Below, in pieces: positions 1 to 10,057 of a DNA stretch of 64,000 nt; the first letter of the stretch is position 1; each line of letters opens with the position of its first letter. The notes under the pieces are model-generated. The model made no database searches and was not told where the DNA came from. It worked only from the letters and a program-made list of their open reading frames with translations. The position numbers and the translations under genes were made by a program. The stretch comes from Vitis vinifera (taxonomy: Eukaryota; Streptophyta; Magnoliopsida; Vitales; Vitaceae): NCBI RefSeq assembly GCF_030704535.1, contig NC_081819.1, positions 22,912,001 to 22,976,000 of the forward strand, in the 5' to 3' direction.

Positions 1-438
1 TTTTAACCATTTGTTTTTTTAAAAACAGATTCTTTTTAGAATAAATTTAAGATATATTTAATTATTTTCTACAACATCCCGACCATAATCGAAAACATAG
101 AGAATACTTTAAAAAAATTTATACTTCATATAATTATATATAAGTATATATTACTTTTATAAAGAATAAATTATTATTTTTTAAATAGAATTTTGTTCCG
201 GAACATAATTGAAAATTGTTTCTTAAAAATGATTTTTAAGAACTATTCTCAAAAATTTGTGTTTGAAAATGTTGTTGCTACTGAGTTTTCTAGGTTCGAA
301 CACAAATATACCAAATTATTTGATTACCAAACACTCTTCACTGCACCATTACATTAGGTCCATGCTGTGATCAAACAAGGCTACACCATTTCCTTCAAAT
401 GGTCTCCCTTTCAAGTCTCATGGTCCTCTCAAGTTCAA
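1..438. other. AT-rich intergenic DNA, no gene seen
   Basis: This stretch is low-complexity AT-rich sequence. I see no convincing reading frame, RNA gene or transposon terminus in it. Confidence 0.6.
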
Positions 439-649
439 GACCAAACCCAAGTCACGTTGCAGCTGTCCTAGATTACATAGGACAAATACTTCCCTTCAGA
501 GTGAACCAAAGACACCCACAAGGATACACCAAGATAAAAATCTATATTGACCAAACCCAAGTCATGTTGCAGCTGTCCTAGATTCCATAGGACAAATACT
601 TGCCTTCAAAGTGAACCAAATACACCCAATAAGGATACACCAAGATATA
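439..649 (+). repeat. 110-bp direct tandem repeat, two units
   Basis: Two adjacent units of period 110 bp start at 439 and 549. Both begin GACCAAACCCAAGTCA and end in ACACCAAGATA. A weaker relative of the end of the unit (ACACCCAACAAAGATACACC) lies at 4160-4180. The foldback element at 650 inserted at the end of the second unit. The repeat does not look protein coding and I do not recognise the family. Confidence 0.8.
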
Positions 650-3600
650 GGACTTTTCTCAATAGTACAGCAATTTAAAAAAGTTATGCTTAAATTACTG
701 TACTGGCAGAAGTTATTACAAATATAGGGTAGTTTTTGCCACATAGGAGAGAGGAGAGAGGAAAGAGGAGAGAGGAGAGAGGAGAGAGGGTGAGAGAAGA
801 GAGGAAAAAGGAGAGAGGAGAGAGGGTGAGAGAGAGGAGATAGGAGAGAGGAGAGAAGAGAGAGGGTGACTGTAAAAAAAAAGCAAACTCATCTCTTGAA
901 GAGACGAGTTCCATGAAAGAAGAGAGGAAAGAGGAGAGAGGAGAGAGGGTGAGAGAGAGGAGACAGGAGAGAGGAGAGAGAAGAGAGGGTATGTAAAAAA
1001 AAGCAAACTCGTCTCTTGAAGAGACGAGTTCCATGAAAAAAAATATATATATAATTTTAAAAAAAATATATATATAATTTTAAAAAAATTCTAAACAATT
1101 ATTCAAGGGAACTCGTCTCTTCAAGAGACGAGTTCCATGTAAAAAAATATATATTTTTTAAAAAATATATTTTTTAATTTAAAAAATCCCAAATTTAAAA
1201 AAAAAAAAAAATTTCCAAAAAGGGAACTCGTCTCTTGAAGAGACGAGTTCCATGTAAAAAAAATATATTTTTTATTTTAAAAAATCCCAAATTTAAAAAA
1301 AAAAAAAAAAAATTCCAAAGGGAACTCGTCTCTTGAAGAGACGAGTTCCATGTAAAAAAAAATATATATTTTAAAAAATATATTTTTTATTTTAAAAAAT
1401 CCCAAATTAAAAAAAAAAAAAAAAATTCCAAAGGGAACTCGTCTCTTGAAGAGACGAGTTCCATGTAAAAAAAAATATTTTTTTTAAAAAATATATTTTT
1501 TATTTTAAAAAATCCTAAATTAAAAAAAAATAAAAATCCAAAGGGAACTCGTCTCTTGAAGAGACGAGTTCCATGTAAAAAAAAAAATATTTTTTTAAAA
1601 ATATATATATTAAAAAAAAAATCCCAAATTAAAAAAAAAAAAAAAAACACACAATTCCAAAGGGAACTCGTCTCTTCAAGAGACGAGTTCCATGTAAAAA
1701 AAAAATATTTTTTATTTTAAAAAATCCCAAATTTAAAAAAAAAAAAAAATCCCAAAGGAAACTCGTCTCTTGAAGAGACGAGTTCCATGTAAAAAAAATA
1801 TATTTTTTTAAATATATATATATTAAAAAAAAAATTCCCAAATTAAAAAAAAAAAAAAAAAACACACAATTCCAAAGACGAGTTCCATGTAAAAAAAAAT
1901 ATATTTTTTAAAAAATATATTTTTTATTTTAAAAAATCCCAAATTTAATAAAAAAAAAATAAATTCCAAAGGGAACTCGTCTCTTGAAGAGACGAGTTCC
2001 ATGTAAAAAAAAATATATTTTTTTAAAAATATATATATTAAAAAAAAATCCCAAATTAAAAAAAAAAAAAAACACAATTCCAAAGGGAACTCGTCTCTTG
2101 AAGAGACGAGTTCCATGTAAAAAAAAAAATATTTTTTAAAAAATATATTTTTTATTTTAAAAAATCCCAAATTAAAAAAAAAAAAAAAATTCCAAAGGGA
2201 ACTCGTCTCTTCAAGAGACGAGTTCCATGTAAAAAAAAAAATTATTTTTTTAAAAATATATATATATTAAAAAAAGAAATCCCAAATTAAAAAAAAAAAA
2301 AAAAATTAATTCCAAAGGGAACTCGTCTCTTCAAGAGACGAGTTCCCATGTAAAAAAAAATATTTTTTTAAATATATATATATATTTAAAAAAAAAAAAA
2401 AAAAAAAAACAATTCCTCAAAATTCCTAACAGACGAGTTCTCATCTAAAAAAAAATATTTTTTTTTAAATATAAAATTTCAAGAGACGAGTTCCTTTAGG
2501 AAAAAAAATATATTTTTTAAAAAATATATTTTTTATTTTAAAAAATGCCAAATTTAAAAAAAAAAAAAAAATTTCCAAAGGGAACTCGTCTCTTGAAGAG
2601 ACGAGTTCCATGTAAAAAAAAATATATTTTTTAAAAAATATATTTTTTATTTTAAAAAATCCCAAATTTAAAAAAAAAAAAAAAAATTGCAAAGGGAACT
2701 CGTCTCTTCAAGAGACGAGTTCCCTTTGGATTTTTTTTTTAATTTGGGATTTTTTAAAATAAAAAATATATTTTTTAAAAAAAATATTTTTTTTTACATG
2801 GAACTCGTCTCTTCAAGAGACGAGTTCCCTTTGGAATTTTATTTTATTTTTTTTTAAAATTTGGGATTTTTTAAAATAAAAAATATATTTTTTAAAAAAT
2901 ATTTTTTTTTTACATGGAACTCGTCTCTTCAAGAGATGAGTTCCCTTTGGAATTTTTTTTTTTTTTTTAATTTGGGATTTTTTAAAATAAAAATATATTT
3001 TTTAAAATATATATTTTTTTTCCAAAAGGAACTCGTCTCTTGAAATTTTATATTTAAAAAAAAAATATTTTTTTTTAGATGAGAACTCGTCTGTTAGGAA
3101 TTTTGAGGAATTGTTTTTTTTTTTGAGTTCCCTTTGGAATTAATTTTTTTTTTTTTTTTAATTTGGGATTTTTTTTAATATATATATATTTTTAAAAAAA
3201 TAATTTTTTTTTACATGGAACTCGTCTCTTCAAGAGACGAGTTCCCTTTGGATTTTTTTTTTTTTTTTAATTCGGGATTTTTTAAAATAAAAAATATATT
3301 TTTAAAAAAATATATTTTTTTTTACATGGAACTCGTCTCTTGAAGAGACGAGTTCCCTTTGGAATTGTGTTTTTTTTTTTTTTTTTTTTTAATTTGGGAT
3401 TTTTTTTTTAATATATATATTTTTTAAAAAAAATATTTTTTTTTACATGGAACTCGTCTCTTCAAGAGACGAGTTCCTTTGGAATTTATTTTTGTTTTTT
3501 TTAAATTTGGGATTTTTTTAAAAAAAATATATATTTTTTAAAAAATATATTTATTTTTACATGGAACTCGTCTCTTCACTTTGGAATTGTGTGTTTTTTT

Positions 3601-4050
3601 TTAATTTGGGATTTTAATATATATATTTTTTAAAAAATATATTTTTTTTTACATGGAACTCGTCTCTTGAAGAGACGAGTTCCCTTTGGATTTTTTTTTT
3701 TTAATTTGGGATTTTTTAAAATAAAAATTATATTTTTTAAAAAATATTTTTTTTTTTACATGGAACTCGTCTCTTCAAGAGACGAGACGAGTTTGCTTTT
3801 TTTTTACAGTCACCCTCTCTCCTCTCTCCTCTCTCCTCTTTCCTCTCTTCTCTCTCTCACCCTCTCTCCTCTCTCCTCTCTCCTCTCTCCTCTCTCCTCT
3901 CTTCTCTCACCCTCTCTCCTCTCTCCTCTCTCCTCTTTCCTCTCTCCTCTCTCCTATGTGGCAAAAACTACCCTATATTTGTAATAACTTCTGCCAGTAC
4001 AGTAATTTAAGCATAACTTTTTTAAATTGCTGTACTATTGAGAAAAGTCC
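650..4050. mobile_element. Foldback (Mutator-like) DNA transposon made of palindrome arrays
   Basis: The element has long terminal inverted repeats: bases 650-760 (starting GGACTTTTCTCAATAGTACA) are mirrored at 3950-4050. It is flanked by an exact 10-bp direct repeat, CCAAGATATA, at 640-649 and 4051-4060. Inside each end is a GAGAGAGG-type purine tract (about 748-870 and 918-990, mirrored at about 3810-3955). The interior consists of units of about 100-120 bp, each with an A/T-rich stretch and a palindrome whose 14-nt arms (GGAACTCGTCTCTT and its complement) flank one central base. Unit orientation flips near 2711. The 9-11 bp target duplication and long TIRs fit a non-autonomous Mutator-like element with foldback architecture. 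No transposase gene is present, and the F/K-rich reading frames here are artefacts of the repeats. The exact family is unknown. Confidence 0.85.
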
Positions 4051-4060
4051 CCAAGATATA

Positions 4061-4749
4061 TATATATACATGACTCCCTTTGTTATAAGTTGTAATTAGA
4101 TAATGATATAGAATTCCAAATGACAAAAACATTGTTTTCTATCGAAACCAACGAAGGACACCCAACAAAGATACACCAACAGAAAGCCTATGTTGTTGTG
4201 ATATAATCAACATTATTATATGTTATTACTTTATTCGAATTAATTTCCTGTCTTGTATCTTTGATCATGCATACCTTGTTTGATCACTAATACAATGTAC
4301 AAATTATGTAATTTTTGCGAAGGAAAAGACTAGAAGAGTGTTCTAATATGAGCATTAAGGATATAATGTTTTTTTAGTAGTATCAAACAAAAATAAAGTA
4401 CCATAGAGATACACACAAGAATACCACACATATAAAAGGAAAATTATTGAAAAGTGTTTCTCATTTATCGTTTATGTAAATTATTTTATTTTTATTTTAT
4501 TTTTATATTCTTAACGTTCATTGACACAACAAAGACCAAGCCAACTTCAAATTGTATCAAAATCAACAAATCAAAGTTTTACATTTCGTATGTAGCCATC
4601 CATCCACATCTACAAGGTTTTTAGGAATGTAGTTTTTGTAGCGAAAGTTGATTGTTTTATTCTTCCGAATGTTCTATGATTGTGAGTTCTCACTTCTCCA
4701 TGTATTCCCAAAATAAATAAATAAATAAATAAAATAAAGGAATCAACTT
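4061..4749. other. Intergenic DNA without recognisable genes
   Basis: AT-rich sequence with a degenerate relative of the 110-bp repeat near 4150-4190 and a short AAAT run near 4710-4738. Nothing coding can be supported. Confidence 0.5.
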
Positions 4750-5560
4750 TTAAATCCTTCTACTATCAACCCCAATAAAGTTACCATGCCAATTAAGTGA
4801 CATGTCTCTAATCAAATAGCCAATCAAAGAAAAAAGTCTTCCCAATAGGAATGACCTCACATTTCCCCATCCAGACACTTCCTCAAAATAGAGGAGAATC
4901 CACCTAACTTAACATATAATGGCTGCTCTTTATTAGAATCACCCAAAAACAAGGTATCATTTTCCACCCTGTTTTCTCTAACACCTACCTTGGAATTCAA
5001 GATGAGACCTCCCCTCTACTACCCTTTGAATAAAGCAGCTCAACACTTCCATTATAAGAATGAAGAGATATGGAGAAAGCAGATCCCCTTTTTCAAACCT
5101 CTAGGACTTTGAAAGAAACCCAAGGGAGATCCATTGATCAACATGAGAAACAAGCCATAGAGATGCAAAATTTTATCCACCCAATCTGTTTCTGCACAAA
5201 ACCAATCAAACTCAAAACTGAAGACAAAAAACCCTAGCTCACATGATCATAAGTCTTCTCGATGTCTAGCTTGTACACTACTACAAGTTACCTCAAGTCG
5301 ATAATTACCTCATTAGTAATAAGAACAGCATCCAAAATTTGTCTTCCAGAACTGCCAAAACATCTTCACAAAAAAGATCTCTCTAAACTATCTCTACTGC
5401 TCCCAACTGTTTAAGGATCTCCCTCTCAATGCTTGGATGACTACTCAGCTTCTTCACATCAAATGATCAAAGAATAAGACAAGAAAAGAAGATGAGGTAG
5501 CAGATTTGCTCAAGTGCTTTTCTTCCCATTTCTTTCTTCTTGTTACAACTTTTTAAATGT
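4750..5560 (-). mobile_element. Decayed LINE (L1 type) reverse-transcriptase fragment
   Basis: Read on the minus strand, 5237-5272 encodes KLDIEKTYDHVS, the palm motif region of plant L1 reverse transcriptase (usual form KLDIEKAYDHV). Sequence just upstream on that strand resembles QILDAVLITNEVI, and sequence downstream resembles the WIKFCIS...SFSVLINGSP block and the later RT region. The reading frame is broken by many stops and indels, and neither LINE end can be defined, so this is an old truncated insertion. The outer coordinates are approximate. Confidence 0.7.
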
Positions 5561-6317
5561 TGAAGCTCCGTCTTGCTAGCCTAGTGGAAAGCTAAGGTAT
5601 AAGACTCAAGAGTGCTGTGAAGAAGGTAAGCTATATACCACTTATAATTATTAACCAAAAGTGTAAAGATGTACATAGGCAGTGATGACAATGAACAATT
5701 TTGAGGCTGGCAGGGATGGTGGCATGCCATCTGAACAAGAAAGACTCTGATAACACACCAGTTGTGGCACTGTCAACAGGATGGTTCAACAAACAGCATA
5801 GGTGATTTGAAAACATTACCATCTATGGGAATGGAGGGAGCATGAAAGCCATGGCAGTCATGAGTGCGATCAACCATGGCGTGTGATGCTGACCATGACT
5901 ACCAGCCCCCATGACCTAATGTCCTTGATGCCTCTAAAGCTGTTTGTAAGGCCTTGGGAGTGCCGCAAAGAGTGTGGTTTCTCATTATTTTGACCTTGAA
6001 ATTGAAAGGTCATATAAATTCACAATGTTTTGGATGTCAAAACAAGAGAAATATAACAGTAATCTTTTCTTTCTTACCTCTTCCCATTATTTTCTCACCA
6101 TCCAAATAAGCTTCCAATGACCAATGAGCAACCCATCTAAAAGAATAATTAATGTATTAGCTGTGGTGAAAGCCTCTGCTCAGTCTTCAGTTATACTGGC
6201 CAATTGAGATCAATTTTGACGATATCTTGAATTATTTGGCTGCTTTATGAGTTTCTTTTTGCCTTGTATAACTTGCTCTCCCAGTGCAAAGCATCCAACT
6301 TGATCATTAGTTAGCGA
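5561..6317. other. Region downstream of the PPR gene, no gene seen
   Basis: Non-coding by inspection. The part nearest 6317 should include the 3' untranslated region of the minus-strand PPR gene. I see no tRNA or transposon ends. Confidence 0.4.
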
Positions 6318-8933
6318 TCACCAGTAGCCTCTGCAGGAGCAAGATCCATTCTTGAAATGATGGAAGCGGCTCGAGTCTCTGACTATGATTTCATGTTCAA
6401 TGATTATAGAGATATATGTAAAGGCACTATGGCAATCACCACATGCACGAAGGTTCTTGGTGATGCGAATAGGAGCCCCTGGAGCTGTTGTTAGAATACC
6501 ATAAGCAAGAGCCAACTTCTCACTGTGTTCAGAAAGAAGATCACCTTTCTCCTCATCATCCACATCATGGAGAGCAAACCTATTGTCGGGAACATAGCCG
6601 AGGGCTTTGATGCGTTGCATAAGATCTCTAAGGAGATCATAGATTTGTTGAGACATTGGATGAGACCAGTCTCCTGCAAAAAATGTTGCAGTGCCCTTCC
6701 TCCCTTGGACCCAACTGCAACCTGGTCTCTTCTTGATCCCTGTATTTTTCATCAAATATCTGATCCTAGCCACATCTTTCCAACACCTGGCATTGGCATA
6801 AATGTTTGAGAGTAGGGTATAGGACCCATCATTCCCCGACTCCAACTCTAATAACTGGTTTGCGGCATATTCCCCAAGTTCAACATTTGCATAGACCCTG
6901 CAAGCACTAAGCAATGCTACCCACACTGCTGGGGTTGGTTTCATAGGCATGCCTCTTATGAGTTCCATAGCTTCATCCAAACGACCAGCACGACTCAAGA
7001 GATCAACCATGCAGGCATAGTGTTCTGCTCCAGGAACCACTCCAAAGTCCTTGTTCATGCCATTAAAGTAATTGATCCCCTGATCAACCATCCCAGAATG
7101 GCTGCAAGCATAGAGCACAACTACAAAGGTCACACCATCAGGCACCAGACCCACTTTCTGCATCTCATAAAAAATCTGCAGAGCTTCTTCTCCACGCCCA
7201 TGCATGCCATAGCCTGTCATTAGGGATGTCCAGGAAACACCATTCCTCTGGTGCATGTTGTCAAAAACAACCCGAGCTGCATCAACATCTCCAGATTTGG
7301 AATACATGTCTATAAGGCAATTAGCCACAAATAACATCGCAGACTCAAAACGGTTACGTAATACATAAGCATGAATTTGTCTACCAAATCTTAGTGCACC
7401 CAAACGAGCACACGCCATCAGAGCACAAGATATAGTAAAAGCATTTGGCATTACAAAGTTATCAGGTTGGAGCATCTGGGAGAAAAGTTCTAAGGCTTCG
7501 TTAGCTTCCCCATGCTGGGCATTTCCACCAATCAAGACTGTCCAAGTCACCACACTCCTATCTTTTGGTGGTATCAAATCAAACATTGCTCGTGCAGCTT
7601 TAGGGCTTTTGCACTTGGAATACATATCAATAAGAGCATTAATCACCATCAGATCATCCCCTGGATCATTCTCATCTAGGTTCAGAATCCATTTGATGGC
7701 ATGACAATGAGTTTCCTTCCCATGAAGTAGTGTTCCTGCCAAAGCACAACCTGATAGAAGGGACACAAGGGTAACAACATTAGGCTCTGATCCACAAAGT
7801 CGCATTTGCCGAAACACGTCCAGGGCTTCGAAACCAAGACCCCTCTGAGCATACCCGGCAATCACAGCACTCCAAGTCACTACATTGAGCTCAATCTTCT
7901 CCTCCCGAATCTTCTCAAACAAACCCAGGGCATCATCAAATCTACCAATCTGAGAATACCCAGTAACCATAGCATTCCAAGAAACCACATCCTTAACCTT
8001 CATTCGCTCAAAAACCTTGTTTGCCTCCTCCATCATGCCACACTTTGCATACATATCAACCACAGCATTACCCACGAACACATCCTCAAACAATCCACTC
8101 CGAAGAGCATAACCATGAACCTGCTTGCCCCGCGACCACGCACCCACTGAAGCACAAGCAGGGAGTACATTAACAAGGCTAACAGCATCCGGGCGGATTC
8201 CAAGATCCTCGGTCATTCTCTCAAACATCTTCATCGCCCTAATTGAATCACCACCCTGCATATAAGCTGCCACAATCGAATTCCACGAAACCAAATCTCC
8301 AACTCCCCTCTCCCGCATTTCATCAAACACCTGTCTCGCATTCTCCCAAGCCCCACACCGCCCGTACATCGATACCAACCCATTACCCACAAACACATTC
8401 CACTCAAACCCACTAGCAAACACCACCGCATGCACCGAAGCCCCACATCGAAACGACGGAATCTCCCCACAAGCCTTGAGGACAAAAGGGAAGGTATAAT
8501 GATCCGGCCTCCACCCCAGCCTCTGCATCCGCCGGTAAAGTTGGAGGACATCTTCGAGAAAACCCAGATGCACACTTCGTCTAATCAGCTGATTCCACCA
8601 GAAAACAGTATGTGAAGATGGGTGGAGGCGCCGGAGGACTGACAAGGCTTTGGCGGGGGAGTTGAAGGTGAGGTACATGGAGATGATGTGGGTGGGGTCA
8701 TGGGGTAGGCCTTGGACGAGGAGTTGTTGGTGGATGAGCTCGGCGGACGCTAGGGATTTGCATTGGTGGAAGAGGGTGGAGGTGAGATCAGTGGTTGATG
8801 ACGCAGTGGAGAAGAAGAAGGTGGTGAGGAAGAGAAGTGGAGGCTTTGGCTTTAGGCGTGGCAACGATATTAGCATCGTAGCCGTGGCCGTGGTGGCGGC
8901 AGACTTTAAACTACCAATTAAACCGGTTTGCAT
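6318..8933 (-). CDS. Pentatricopeptide repeat protein, PLS class with E and DYW domains (At5g16860-like)
   Basis: A single uninterrupted 871-aa reading frame, as usual for intronless plant PPR genes. The first 55 residues are rich in S/T/A, L and R/K with few acids, as expected for a mitochondrial or plastid targeting peptide. A PLS series of about 35-residue repeats fills most of the protein (recurring VSWNAMVTGY, LIDMYSKC and similar). The C-terminus has the E/E+ region and a DYW deaminase-like domain: HSEKLALAYG (zinc/catalytic HxE), CGDCH (CxxCH) and the terminal GYW triplet. From memory of that protein, the sequence resembles Arabidopsis At5g16860 along its whole length. DYW proteins act in C-to-U editing of organelle RNA; the target transcript cannot be read from sequence. 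The first ATG (8933) is chosen because it keeps the full transit peptide; a second in-frame ATG lies at codon 20. Confidence 0.95.
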   Translation of the reverse strand: MQTGLIGSLKSAATTATATMLISLPRLKPKPPLLFLTTFFFSTASSTTDLTSTLFHQCKSLASAELIHQQLLVQGLPHDPTHIISMYLTFNSPAKALSVLRRLHPSSHTVFWWNQLIRRSVHLGFLEDVLQLYRRMQRLGWRPDHYTFPFVLKACGEIPSFRCGASVHAVVFASGFEWNVFVGNGLVSMYGRCGAWENARQVFDEMRERGVGDLVSWNSIVAAYMQGGDSIRAMKMFERMTEDLGIRPDAVSLVNVLPACASVGAWSRGKQVHGYALRSGLFEDVFVGNAVVDMYAKCGMMEEANKVFERMKVKDVVSWNAMVTGYSQIGRFDDALGLFEKIREEKIELNVVTWSAVIAGYAQRGLGFEALDVFRQMRLCGSEPNVVTLVSLLSGCALAGTLLHGKETHCHAIKWILNLDENDPGDDLMVINALIDMYSKCKSPKAARAMFDLIPPKDRSVVTWTVLIGGNAQHGEANEALELFSQMLQPDNFVMPNAFTISCALMACARLGALRFGRQIHAYVLRNRFESAMLFVANCLIDMYSKSGDVDAARVVFDNMHQRNGVSWTSLMTGYGMHGRGEEALQIFYEMQKVGLVPDGVTFVVVLYACSHSGMVDQGINYFNGMNKDFGVVPGAEHYACMVDLLSRAGRLDEAMELIRGMPMKPTPAVWVALLSACRVYANVELGEYAANQLLELESGNDGSYTLLSNIYANARCWKDVARIRYLMKNTGIKKRPGCSWVQGRKGTATFFAGDWSHPMSQQIYDLLRDLMQRIKALGYVPDNRFALHDVDDEEKGDLLSEHSEKLALAYGILTTAPGAPIRITKNLRACGDCHSAFTYISIIIEHEIIVRDSSRFHHFKNGSCSCRGYW

Positions 8934-8974
8934 CCGAGCCTAACGGCTCTCTTCATCTTTATTTTTTATTTTTT

Positions 8975-9012
<38 letters not shown>

Positions 9013-10057
9013 AAATTAAGAATATGTAGGGTTGGATTTTGAGCATTCAAATTGAATTGATTTCATAGGTTTTTATATGTTAAGAATCAAATTAATTATT
9101 TAAAAAAAAAAAAAAACTGATTGGCTTGGTTATGTTTAATGACAATAATTGATGATTATTTTGTTTAAGGTTTTTTTGGGTTACTTTTTCTGAAATGAAA
9201 AAGTTTGGATATTGTGAATCATAAAACCAAAAAATATTAAGGTTATGTTTGATTTTTAAAAAATTTGAGGAAAAGACTAGAAAAATAAAATAAAGAGAAA
9301 AATGAGAAGAGAAAAAATAAAAAATAAATTTAAATTAATAAATTATTTTTAATATTTTATAAAACTCATTTCACTTATTTTTTTTCATTATATAAAAATT
9401 AATAATTTAAAAATATATAAAATTTTAACTAATTTTAATTATATTTAATTTAATTTCATATTTTCTATAATAAAAATATAAAACAAAATATTAGAAAATT
9501 AATTTTCTTTTCTTTTATAACACTTTTTGGAACCAGTTGCAACCTAAATGATATTATTAAAATCCATGTCAAATCATATTGGTAATCTAATTTACGAATT
9601 ATACTAAATAGTCCCATTATAGAAAAACTTTATGAAGTTACGGTTTGAGATTTTCTAAATCTGAAAAATGTGTACTAAATTAATAATATAATGAACAAAT
9701 ATTTTATACTATAGGTATATATAACTCTTACTTTGATTTCTTAATTTGTAGTGTAATTGATTTTTTGAAAAAATGATTTAAAAAAGGAAATTGGCAATTT
9801 TTTGTTTGAAAGACGGGGGCAGTGATAACAAGTTCTTGAACATCCACAGCAGATGCTGTCTGGAACCTGGAGAATGAAGCATCATACATCTGATTTGCAG
9901 CATGCTTGCCTAGCTGAAGACCAAATTTATGTATAATAAAGAGTTCTCAGAAGAATGTCATGTATGTCCACTTCCCATGACCAAAACATACTAAATCACA
10001 AGCACAAGAGGTAAATACCAAAAGAAACTTTGCCAAAAAGAAACCAGCAATCTGTAT
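8934..10057. other. Intergenic spacer between the PPR and MCTP genes
   Basis: Very AT-rich DNA containing an (AT)n microsatellite at about 8977-9009. It must hold the PPR promoter and 5' leader (near 8934) and the 3' untranslated region of the MCTP gene (near 10057). No additional gene is supported. Confidence 0.5.

Noticed and set aside
1109-3795. CRISPR-like array (regular repeats with palindromes)
   Set aside because: The setting is a plant genome, linkers are similar A/T tracts and not unique spacers, and the repeats flip orientation within a transposon with target duplications.
690-3984. Many reading frames with F/K/L-rich proteins containing MELVSSRDEF
   Set aside because: They are translations of the palindrome and A/T-tract repeats of the foldback element, present on both strands because the array is inverted. 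No domain or codon bias supports coding.
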